Below are positions 10,711 to 18,578 of a DNA stretch of 64,000 nt, piece after piece. The stretch spans positions 1 to 64,000 of the forward strand of contig CALKCK010000001.1 in NCBI GenBank assembly GCA_938083195.1, read 5' to 3'. This DNA is from an uncultured Pirellulaceae bacterium. GTDB lineage: Bacteria; Planctomycetota; Planctomycetia; Pirellulales; Pirellulaceae. The notes beneath the pieces were generated by a model that saw nothing but the letters and a program-made list of their open reading frames with translations, made no database searches and had not been told where the DNA came from. Position 1 is the stretch's first letter; every line of letters starts with the position of its first letter. The translations under genes were made by a program, and so were the position numbers.

Positions 10711-10779
10711 TTCAATCGCCAGACGCGTGAGCGAAATTAGCGGCGAGAGTCATTTCTTCCAAACCGCTAGAATCCAAGA

Positions 10780-10816
10780 AATCAAGAGTTCGACCAATGT
10801 CGACTCTTGATTTTTT
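10780..10816 (+). terminator. Terminator of acnA
   Basis: An inverted repeat pairs 10781-10794 with 10799-10810 around a CAAT loop, with one bulged T in the left arm, and a run of six T follows. It lies about 70 nt past the acnA stop. Confidence 0.85.
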
Positions 10817-10984
10817 CAGGTTCCCTAGTACCGTTAAATCAGTTCTTTAAAAAACGTCTTTGCGCATTGGCAAACCTACTCCCCAAATGGGTGAGTAGGC
10901 TAATCAATCGTTCTCATCATCTTATTTAAAATATCAACATTTACTTGCGATTAACCATTGTTAATATCGCTTCGCCAGAGATTC

Positions 10985-11260
10985 ATGAATACGCCAACCA
11001 GTCCAATTCCAAATCGGTCGGAATCACGTCCACGCAAACGACTTCACTGTTTCAATTGCAATCGCTCCGAGGGTCATTTCCTCGCACACAAAAACCGCTG
11101 GTTCTATTCGTATTTACTAGGACTCACTCTCGGCCTCATCTCAGTCATTGGTCCGTTTCGTTGCCAATGCTGCGGCGAGCAACGGTTGCTTTCGACTAAC
11201 CGCTTTCACCCTCGAACCTGGCTACAGTCCCAGGCTATTCGAAAAATCATCAACAAGTAG
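10985..11260 (+). CDS. Small membrane protein with two CxxC-type cysteine pairs
   Basis: A 91-residue protein starts at ATG 10985. It carries CFNC near residue 23 and CQCC near residue 57, separated by a hydrophobic segment WFYSYLLGLTLGLISVIGPF that could be one membrane helix. The layout resembles short planctomycete proteins with a metal-ribbon-like pair on each side of a helix. The four or five cysteines may bind zinc or be redox active. The cysteine spacing and hydrophobic core suggest a real gene, but the coding potential of the N-terminus is weaker. It lies between acnA and the convergent valS. Confidence 0.55.
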   Translation: MNTPTSPIPNRSESRPRKRLHCFNCNRSEGHFLAHKNRWFYSYLLGLTLGLISVIGPFRCQCCGEQRLLSTNRFHPRTWLQSQAIRKIINK

Positions 11261-11417
11261 TTACCGTACAGCACTCACGACTACAACTGCCCCTCGTTAA
11301 TCCCATTCAGACTCGCCCCGACGACCCGAAGGGCATCTTAGGGAAATAACCAAGAGAGTCGCCCAACATCCGAGTGGCTCAGTTCGTTCTCTCGTTATCC
11401 CGTCCCCGAAGCTAAGA

Positions 11418-14400
11418 TTAGAGTTTGGCAATCATTTTTTGCAATGATTCTGCGATGGTTGAAAGCTGACTTTCGGCTTGCAGAAGACTAGTACGTATTT
11501 CATCTGCCAAATCAGGCTTGGCCGCCACAAATTTTTCATTGGAAAGCTGCCGCTGTTTACTTGAGATACTTTTTTCAAGATTCGCCTTCTCTTTTTCAAG
11601 ACGCTTTACTTCCGCTTCGATGTCGATCAAACCATCGAGATCAACGTAAATCTCCATCTCAGCTGTGGTTCGGGTCGCACTCGTTTCGGGAGCTTCCGCC
11701 GATGGCCCTAATTCAATGAGCTCAGCATTTGCCATCCGACTGAAATAGACACCTAGAGGACGAAGCAGGTCACCAATATCGGCCGTACATTTAATCGAGA
11801 ATTTAACTTTCTTTTTATTCCCAATGTTTTGTGAATTTCGAATCTCTCTCAAATCACTTAACGCCGCCTGATAAAGCGCGAACTGATTTTCGATCGCCTC
11901 GTCTCTCCATGCCGGATCTAATTCAGGCCAAGCTGCATCAATAATACAACGATTAACGGTTTCAACTTCTCCCCAACCTCGCTGGGGACAAAGGTTAGCC
12001 AAATTTTGCCAAATCTCCTCGGTAATGAACGGCATGACAGGATGCAAAAGTCTCAAAAGGCAATCCAATGAGTAGGCTAGGATTCTCTGAGCATGTGGTC
12101 GTTTCGATTCATCCGCGAATCGATCTTTCAACATCTCAACGTAAAAACTGCAAAACTGATGCCATGCAAATTCATAGAGCTCGCGTGTGGCATCGGCGTA
12201 TTTAAAGTCTTCTAGGTACGCGGTAACATTTCCCGAAACTGTCGTCAAACGGCTTAACATCCAGCGGTCTTCTACCGTCAGATCTGCCTCTGAAATTGGA
12301 GACGCCTCATATCCCTCTAGATTCAACATTGCAAATCTAGAAGCATTCCAAAGCTTATTCACAAAATTACGGGCTGTCTCAAAACGCTCACTGGTAACGG
12401 CCCCTTTCTCTAGGCTTTTATCCTCCTCAGACTCCGCCCATTGAGTTGAAAATTCTTTCTTGCAACTGGGGCAGGCAACTTTTGGAAGTATCCGATTCTT
12501 TTTCGTTTGATCAAATGAATGCTGACAGTGAGGACATTCGAACTGAACCGGTAACCTCACGTCCTGCGTTTCGGTGCAAAGATGGGCCATCCCAAACCTC
12601 AAAGCATCGGCACCGAATTTAGCAATAACGTCCAAGGGATCGATTCCATTTCCTTTTGATTTGGACATGGTCTCGCCAAATCCATCTTGAATTTTTGGAT
12701 GGATATAGACTTTTTCAAACGGAACCTCACCGCAGTTATTCAATCCCATCAATACCATTCGCGCAACCCAGAGAGAGATGATGTCGCGACTGGTTATTAA
12801 GGTACTTGTGGGATAAAAACATGCCAATTCAGGAGTTTGTTCTGGCCACCCAAGGGTGGAGTGCGGCCACAATGCAGAACTAAACCAAGTATCAAGAACG
12901 TCTTCTTCCCGTGTTAAGCCCAGTTCCTCGAGAGCTTTTTCAAAATCCTCGCAGCCAGATTGAACGCAAACATGAACCGACGCAAACGGGAGCTCCAAAT
13001 TGGCGCGTTTTTTGGAATCAGTTTCTTCACAAGGCTCCAATTGAACAGCGGCGACAGTTCCATCAAAACCAGGAAGTGCGTGAATTGCGTCGATCAATGG
13101 CTGAACCTCCCCTTCGGAACCACAAGCTTTCGTCCAAACCGGTATTTGGTGCCCCCACCACAACTGCCGGGAAACTGGCCAGTCACGTTTCTCGCCGAGC
13201 CAATCGAGATAACCGCGTTCGTAACGTTTCGGTGTAATCGAGACTTCCCCATCGACCACCGCATCGATCGCTGACTGAGAAAGCTCGCCCATCGCGACGA
13301 ACCACTGATCAGCTAAATATGGTTCGATAGGCGTTTTACTTCGATCCGACTGAGGCAGCTCAATCTCTCGATCCTCTACCGTCTCCAAAAGTTGAATTGC
13401 GTCCAGGTCTTCAACTACTTTTTTCCGAGCCTGTTTCATCGTGAGCCCGGAATAGACTCCAGTTTCAACATTAAGCGTACCGTCGCGGTTCATAATGTTG
13501 ATCATGGGAAGATCACATCGCTTCGCAACTTCGTAATCATTGGGATCATGAGCGGGCGTAATTTTCACACACCCCGCCCCCAACTCCGGCTTTGCCCAAA
13601 CATCGCAGACCAAAGGAATTTCGCGATCCATTAATGGCAGCAACAGTTTACGGCCATCAGACGCCATGTCTCGTAGCTGTTCCAGTTTGGGGAGCATCAG
13701 CTCACGACGTGCAGCCAAGGCATCCAGCTGTGCCTCAACGCTCGCCTTCTCAGCATCAGAACTCTTTTTTAGCTTCTCCCTCAACTCCGAGGCGACGCGA
13801 TCAAGCGCTTTATCCGGCTCTGGATGAACCGCGACAGCAGTATCGCCTAACATCGTTTCTGGACGTGTGGTGGCAACAATAACGCAGTCGGGCTCACCCG
13901 GTTTTGGATCAATAACGGGATACTTAAAATGCCAAAATTGCCCCTTAACCGTTTGGGAGAACACTTCGTCATCACTCACCGTGGTTTGCAAATAGGTGTC
14001 CCAATTCACCAATCGCTTCCCTCGATAGATCAATGACTTTTGAAATAAATCAAAAAACGTGTGCCGAACCGCTCTCGCGCAAACATCGTCCAACGTGAAC
14101 CGAGTCCGCTTCCAGTCACAACTTGATCCAATCTGTTTAAGCTGGCCAAGGATTCGCGTTTCATACTGCTCTTTCCACTTCCAAATCCGCTCGACCAATG
14201 CCTCTCGACCCAAATCGTGTCGTGTTTTACCTTCGTCCTCCTTCAACCGACGCTCAACCACGGCTTGGGTGGCGATTCCAGCATGATCCGTACCTGGCAT
14301 CCAGAGAGCGTTGAATCCCTGCATTCGCTTCATACGAATTAACGTATCCTGGAGGGTGTTATTTAAAGCGTGCCCAAGGTGAAGGGCTCCGGTGACATTG

Positions 14401-14549
14401 GGAGGTGGAATTACAACCGTATATGGCGGCTTTTTGGATTCCGGATCACCCTCAAAATAGCCGCCAGATTCCCACATTTGGAAAATGCGATTTTGTGCCT
14501 CAGCAAAATCAAATCGGCTTGGAATATCATTAGGATTAAAAGTAGTCAT
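11418..14549 (-). CDS. valS: Valyl-tRNA synthetase
   Basis: This class I synthetase of 1043 residues charges tRNA-Val. The nucleotide-binding motif PPPNVTGALHLGHAL (HLGH at about 57-60) and the KMSKS loop MSKSK (about 628-632) are present. The editing (CP1) domain lies between them and the C-terminal coiled coil occupies roughly the last 75 residues (from IDIEAEVKRLEKEKANLEK). A zinc-ribbon-like insertion with Cys672, Cys675, Cys693 and Cys696 follows the KMSKS loop. ATG 14549, preceded by AGGA, is preferred to the TTG at 14570. Convergent with the small gene to its left. Confidence 0.96.
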   Translation of the reverse strand: MTTFNPNDIPSRFDFAEAQNRIFQMWESGGYFEGDPESKKPPYTVVIPPPNVTGALHLGHALNNTLQDTLIRMKRMQGFNALWMPGTDHAGIATQAVVERRLKEDEGKTRHDLGREALVERIWKWKEQYETRILGQLKQIGSSCDWKRTRFTLDDVCARAVRHTFFDLFQKSLIYRGKRLVNWDTYLQTTVSDDEVFSQTVKGQFWHFKYPVIDPKPGEPDCVIVATTRPETMLGDTAVAVHPEPDKALDRVASELREKLKKSSDAEKASVEAQLDALAARRELMLPKLEQLRDMASDGRKLLLPLMDREIPLVCDVWAKPELGAGCVKITPAHDPNDYEVAKRCDLPMINIMNRDGTLNVETGVYSGLTMKQARKKVVEDLDAIQLLETVEDREIELPQSDRSKTPIEPYLADQWFVAMGELSQSAIDAVVDGEVSITPKRYERGYLDWLGEKRDWPVSRQLWWGHQIPVWTKACGSEGEVQPLIDAIHALPGFDGTVAAVQLEPCEETDSKKRANLELPFASVHVCVQSGCEDFEKALEELGLTREEDVLDTWFSSALWPHSTLGWPEQTPELACFYPTSTLITSRDIISLWVARMVLMGLNNCGEVPFEKVYIHPKIQDGFGETMSKSKGNGIDPLDVIAKFGADALRFGMAHLCTETQDVRLPVQFECPHCQHSFDQTKKNRILPKVACPSCKKEFSTQWAESEEDKSLEKGAVTSERFETARNFVNKLWNASRFAMLNLEGYEASPISEADLTVEDRWMLSRLTTVSGNVTAYLEDFKYADATRELYEFAWHQFCSFYVEMLKDRFADESKRPHAQRILAYSLDCLLRLLHPVMPFITEEIWQNLANLCPQRGWGEVETVNRCIIDAAWPELDPAWRDEAIENQFALYQAALSDLREIRNSQNIGNKKKVKFSIKCTADIGDLLRPLGVYFSRMANAELIELGPSAEAPETSATRTTAEMEIYVDLDGLIDIEAEVKRLEKEKANLEKSISSKQRQLSNEKFVAAKPDLADEIRTSLLQAESQLSTIAESLQKMIAKL

Positions 14550-14914
14550 CCGTCTAGGATCCTGAATCAAGTTTGTGATCTCGAGCTTCCAGCGAAGCGA
14601 AGATAGTGAATGTTGTAACCCAAGTTTATAGGCAAATTCACTAAATTCCCCAACCGGTTTCCTCGCCGCAATTCCCTAAAAACCACGGGATTTAAGGACA
14701 ACGTCATGAGCTAGGTCGTTTTTTTGACCTGTTTCCCCTCATTCATTGATTCACAACTGGATTTCGCCGCCTACCGACCATTTATCGAAAACAGGCTGCA
14801 GAGATCTAGTGCGTCCTCTCTTCTTGATTCGTCAATGAAAATCACCGATGATTACTCCCTTGGAAGCCATGTAGGGCAAGCCAGTTACCTTTCCTAAACC
14901 AATTTGAGTTGGAT
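14550..14914. other. Divergent intergenic region between valS and the reductase gene
   Basis: This 365-nt region should carry the promoters of valS (leftward) and of the ferredoxin-NADP reductase gene (rightward). It contains the short palindrome AGGTCG-T7-GACCT around 14713-14730. No aminoacyl-tRNA-sensing T-box-like structure was recognised. Confidence 0.35.
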
Positions 14915-15676
14915 ATGCCGAAATGGTGCTCAGCAACGGTCGTCGATAAGAAAACATGGACCGAAGGGTTGTTTACGTTGCGGATCGCGACCAATGAAGT
15001 GCAACCATTTCTCTCGGGACAATTTCTTCACCTTGGCCTTTACCCACCGGGGCATGAAGGTGACGATTCGAAAATCATCAATCGACCTTACTCAGTCGCC
15101 TCCCCCCACGGCAAAGAACTCGAATTCTTCATTGTTCTAGTCGAAGACGGGGAACTAACACCCCACCTTTGGAACCTTGAAAACGGTGACGACATCCTGG
15201 TCGGGCAAAAAGCGGCAGGTAGTTTTACACTTAAAAAAAGCCCACCTTCTGAAGTGCTATGGCTTGTTGCAACCGGAACTGGACTCGCACCCTATATTGC
15301 CATGCTCCGCACAAATGAGCCTTGGGAAAATTTCGATAAAATTTGCGTTGTTCACGGGGTTCGGCAATTTTCTGATTTAGCCTACACCGAAGAACTATTG
15401 GCTTTGGAATCCAAGTATCCCGGTAAATTTAAAATGATTCAGTCTCTAACGCGAGAAGTAGCAAACGGCACTCTAAACGGACGAATTCCTGGATTATTTG
15501 AGAACGGGGAAATCGAGTCGGCTAGTGGTTTTCAGTGTCGCTCAGACAATTCAACGGTAATGTTGTGCGGGAATCCAGCGATGCTGGACACGATGGAAGA
15601 GATCCTCGGAAAACGTGAAATGAAACGCCACCGAAGCAAATCGCCAGGACAGATCGTACTAGAAAGATACTGGTAA
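14915..15676 (+). CDS. fpr: Ferredoxin/flavodoxin-NADP(+) reductase
   Basis: This 253-residue FNR-family flavoprotein moves electrons between NADPH and ferredoxin or flavodoxin. The FAD-binding motif RPYSVASP (near 50) and the NAD(P)-binding motif ATGTGLAPYIAML (near 120) are in the usual order, and the protein ends in ERYW, a C-terminal aromatic typical of bacterial Fpr proteins. The ATG at 14915 is preferred over a TTG at 14909. It stands alone, with an inverted repeat about 50 nt after the stop. A glutathionyl- or phenol-hydroxylase reductase is unlikely because no extra [2Fe-2S] domain is present. Confidence 0.88.
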   Translation: MPKWCSATVVDKKTWTEGLFTLRIATNEVQPFLSGQFLHLGLYPPGHEGDDSKIINRPYSVASPHGKELEFFIVLVEDGELTPHLWNLENGDDILVGQKAAGSFTLKKSPPSEVLWLVATGTGLAPYIAMLRTNEPWENFDKICVVHGVRQFSDLAYTEELLALESKYPGKFKMIQSLTREVANGTLNGRIPGLFENGEIESASGFQCRSDNSTVMLCGNPAMLDTMEEILGKREMKRHRSKSPGQIVLERYW

Positions 15677-15725
15677 AGATCACCTGAAAAATTGACTCAA
15701 AAGATCCTTCGCCGAATTCCAGTCA

Positions 15726-15753
15726 TCGTCTTTCTTGAATCTAAGAAAGACGA
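15726..15753. terminator. Hairpin after fpr
   Basis: A perfect 11-bp inverted repeat (15726-15736 with 15743-15753) has a 6-nt loop, 50 nt past the reductase stop. No strong T-run follows, so it may be a weak terminator or a transcript-end stabiliser. Confidence 0.5.
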
Positions 15754-15857
15754 TAAAATAAAGCTTGTGTTGTCGGAACGGCTTTGCCTAATTTGCGCAC
15801 AACGTTCCAACTGATTAAATATTTTGTCCCTTTACATTTTTCGCTTTAGGATTCTCC

Positions 15858-16736
15858 GTGTCATTGCTATCTGGATACGAACACATCGTTCGCGAAAACG
15901 AACCACTTGCTCCCTTTACACGACTTAATATCGGAGGGAACGCTGAATATTTTGCGGAACCGACCAACGAAGAAGAATTGGTTGGACTCGTCCAACAATT
16001 TTCCGAGGCCAATCAACCCATCCGCTTAATTGGTAGCGGCACCAACCTTTTGATCAATGACGCCGGAGTAAAAGGGTTGGTAATCCATCTCGCGGCTCCT
16101 GATTTTTGCACGTTGACAGTAAACGAGAATCGGATCACCGTTGGGGGTGGCACTCGACTCTCCCATTTTGTTGCCGCCGCGGTTCGCGAAGGCCTTGCCG
16201 GCCCCGAACAATTGGTAGGCCTCCCAGGAACCATTGGCGGTGCCCTTCATAACAACACAGATGCACACGGCGTTGACATTGGAACTTGGGTTGAATCTGC
16301 CGAGGTCTTGACACGGGCAGGAGAACTCATCACACGCAAAAAAGATTCCCTCTCCTTTTCCTACCGCCAAAGTAGCTTAAGCGAATTGGTGATCCTGAAA
16401 GCGGAATTCATCCTCGAAAGAGAGCCTGCGGAAAATCTAACCAAAGCGATGCAAAAGCTCTGGATCGTGCGGCGATCCCAGCAACCCAGCTCCGAATTAC
16501 AAGCTTCCTACATGTTCAAAGATTTGGGCGGTGAGCTGGCTGGGGATTTGATCGAACAGGCTGGTCTCAAAGGCACACGGGCTGGGAAAGTGGAACTCTT
16601 GGACTCCGATCCCAATTTCTTCGTTGCCGAAGCCGGAGCGACGAGTGAAGACGTCCTCAGTCTCCTGAAGACCGTTCAGACTCAAGTTTCTGAGCGACTG
16701 GAACAAACATTGGAACCTGCCATTCAAATTTGGTAG
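15858..16736 (+). CDS. murB: UDP-N-acetylmuramate dehydrogenase MurB
   Basis: MurB reduces UDP-GlcNAc-enolpyruvate to UDP-MurNAc, the second committed step of peptidoglycan precursor synthesis, using FAD and NADPH. The GTG start at 15858 is preceded by AGGA. FAD-binding motifs IGSGTNLLIND (near 54) and GLPGTIGGALHNNTDAHG (near 122) are present, as are the loop SYRQSSL and the C-terminal segment SYMFKDLGGELAGDLIEQAGLKG. The length of 292 residues fits the family. It supports the presence of a peptidoglycan wall in this organism. An FtsQ-like gene follows after a hairpin terminator. Confidence 0.94.
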   Translation: MSLLSGYEHIVRENEPLAPFTRLNIGGNAEYFAEPTNEEELVGLVQQFSEANQPIRLIGSGTNLLINDAGVKGLVIHLAAPDFCTLTVNENRITVGGGTRLSHFVAAAVREGLAGPEQLVGLPGTIGGALHNNTDAHGVDIGTWVESAEVLTRAGELITRKKDSLSFSYRQSSLSELVILKAEFILEREPAENLTKAMQKLWIVRRSQQPSSELQASYMFKDLGGELAGDLIEQAGLKGTRAGKVELLDSDPNFFVAEAGATSEDVLSLLKTVQTQVSERLEQTLEPAIQIW

Positions 16737-16764
16737 GGAATTTGCTGACATCGCCGGTTCTATG

Positions 16765-16791
16765 ACTTTTGGCGATCCGCCAAAAGTTTTA
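16765..16791 (+). terminator. Terminator or attenuator between murB and the FtsQ-like gene
   Basis: A perfect 10-bp stem (16765-16774 with 16778-16787) closes a 3-nt loop and is followed by TTT. It lies 28 nt after murB and 71 nt before the next start, so it may set the ratio of the two products. Confidence 0.75.
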
Positions 16792-16861
16792 ACGCTGAAA
16801 ACTCGATTTTGATAGATGGACCATCTCTCTTTGGATGGAACTTCATTTTCGGGGGAGCGTT

Positions 16862-17818
16862 ATGCCAAAACACAACAAGGATATTCTCGACAGACTACTA
16901 GCGGGAATATCAATCCGCGGCACACTCGTTCACCCGACGACGCTGTTTATCTTCGCTACTTCAATTTTGATCGGCAGCGCAATATTTCTTTGGGAACGAC
17001 ACCAAGAAACGATTGTCAATCTTGAGGAATTCAGTCTAACTCAAGAAAAAATCCTCCTAACCCCTCAGCCGCATTGGTCCAAACCCAATCTTAAGGAAAT
17101 GGTCTTGGATCAACCCAATGGGAAACAAGCATCCATCCTTGATACCGAACTGGTACCACGGACCGCTGGGATCATGAAGCAAGTGGGATTTGTTGAACAA
17201 ATTAACAGTATTGAGAAGTCAAAAGCCGGACTCAACATCGACGTAATCTATCGCCAGCCGGTCGCCTTGGTGGAACTGAGCGCCGTCACTATGCAGAATA
17301 AGTGGCCCGCGGAACAAATGAACAGGACTGTTTTGTTACCGGTTGACCGCAATGGTGTGTTGATGCCTGAATCCATCGGCGCCAATCTGAGCCTGCCGTG
17401 GATTGCCGTGCTGTTCCCATCGCAGTTCGAAGCCACCTGGGACCAATGGCCCGACGAGCGAATTCACGATGCAGCAGCAATCAGTTCTGCATTCAAACGA
17501 CCTTTGAGCGAACTCGGTATTCAAAGAATTACAACCAATCAAGTTGATTCAAACAAATCTAATCTAAGTCCCAAACCGTTCGAGCTTTATTCCGGCTCCG
17601 GAACGCGTATCGTGTGGGGCAACGCTCCAGGCAAAGAAGTAGAATCCGAAGTCAGTGCAATAAAAAAGATCCGCGCAATTGAAGCTGTCGTTGCTCAATA
17701 TGGACTACTGAATGAAATTGACCTCGGTAGAATCGATGTTCGGTCTGGGAAAGCGATCTCAACCGGTGTATCAAAAACGGCAAGCAAATCAGGCGAGCCA
17801 AGACTGGAACTGAAATAG
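16862..17818 (+). CDS. FtsQ-like single-pass membrane protein
   Basis: The 318-residue protein starts at ATG 16862 behind a strong GGGGGAG ribosome-binding site. One transmembrane helix lies at about 29-46 (TLFIFATSILIGSAIFLWE), preceded by a short cytoplasmic tail, with a long periplasmic part. The segment from about 100 to 150 (RTAGIMKQVGFVEQINSI, then VIYRQPVALVEL) fits the POTRA-plus-beta pattern of FtsQ/DivIB: the phrase R.PVALV is typical. Placement after murB matches the dcw-type order seen in other bacteria. FtsQ normally scaffolds the divisome. Planctomycetes lack FtsZ, so its role here is uncertain. The similarity is remote. Confidence 0.65.
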   Translation: MPKHNKDILDRLLAGISIRGTLVHPTTLFIFATSILIGSAIFLWERHQETIVNLEEFSLTQEKILLTPQPHWSKPNLKEMVLDQPNGKQASILDTELVPRTAGIMKQVGFVEQINSIEKSKAGLNIDVIYRQPVALVELSAVTMQNKWPAEQMNRTVLLPVDRNGVLMPESIGANLSLPWIAVLFPSQFEATWDQWPDERIHDAAAISSAFKRPLSELGIQRITTNQVDSNKSNLSPKPFELYSGSGTRIVWGNAPGKEVESEVSAIKKIRAIEAVVAQYGLLNEIDLGRIDVRSGKAISTGVSKTASKSGEPRLELK

Positions 17819-17921
17819 CGAATCTTCCCTGTGAACAAATCACGGGTCACGCAATCAACTGATGGAAGGAAGACATCAGGATGAAGAGCTTCTTAGGTTC
17901 GACGCCTAACTTTGACAGGTG

Positions 17922-18140
17922 TTAGACTGATTCCTGCGGCGATGAATTGTCGACGATATCAACTTCGACATCCGACTGATCCTGCTCAAGCTTCAACTTG
18001 AGTTCTTCTCGGACTACTGGCATTTCACTAGGGGCTTCAATCCCAAGACGAACACCTCCGCCGGTGATCCGGACGACAGTTATGGAAATGTCCTCCCCAA
18101 TCCAAATGCGCTCGCCAACCTTGCGACTAAGCACTAACAT
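17922..18140 (-). CDS. csrA: Carbon storage regulator CsrA
   Basis: CsrA is a small dimeric RNA-binding protein that controls translation by binding GGA sites in leaders. The 72-residue protein begins MLVLSRKVGERIWIG and continues with ISITVVRITGGGVRLGIEAP, where the GGGVRLGIEAP segment and the downstream REEL are hallmark residues. The ATG at 18140 follows AAGGA and is clearly the right start, although the frame is open further upstream to 18272. The C-terminal tail is acidic. No flagellar gene lies nearby to suggest a specific target. Confidence 0.95.
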   Translation of the reverse strand: MLVLSRKVGERIWIGEDISITVVRITGGGVRLGIEAPSEMPVVREELKLKLEQDQSDVEVDIVDNSSPQESV

Positions 18141-18578
18141 TATCGATTCCTTTGATAAACGAGATTCCTTTAACTCAGGCTCCAAGCCGTGACGCTTAAA
18201 AATTTCTCCAAACGGGTCTTGACAAGCCTCGCTAATTATTCGTGAGAATACCGTCTTGCAAAAAAAGTGCAACCGTCGAAACTCTGTTTCACTAGAAATC
18301 GCTAAATTAAGAACCCATAAAACGACCCAGATCGCCTATTTACCCACCTGAAGTCCGGCCACCCAACGAAATCGGCTCATCTATTTGTTAAAAACATCAC
18401 CTGTTTGCTTCCCCAAAGGCACGATGTGAATCTGAAATTCACCTTTAACGCTCGATCGAATCACATTGGGTAGGCCAGTAATGAAAAGACTTCCCCATCA
18501 ATTTTTAGATTAGAAACCAAGCGCGATGATGCAGAAGAGTATGAAACTGGCCCGCTCAAATTTTGCAACAGAACACGC
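18141..18578. other. Intergenic region upstream of csrA
   Basis: This 438-nt region separates the 1266-residue gene (ending at 18579) from csrA; both run leftward. I see no gene and no strong terminator. It must hold the csrA promoter. Confidence 0.35.
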
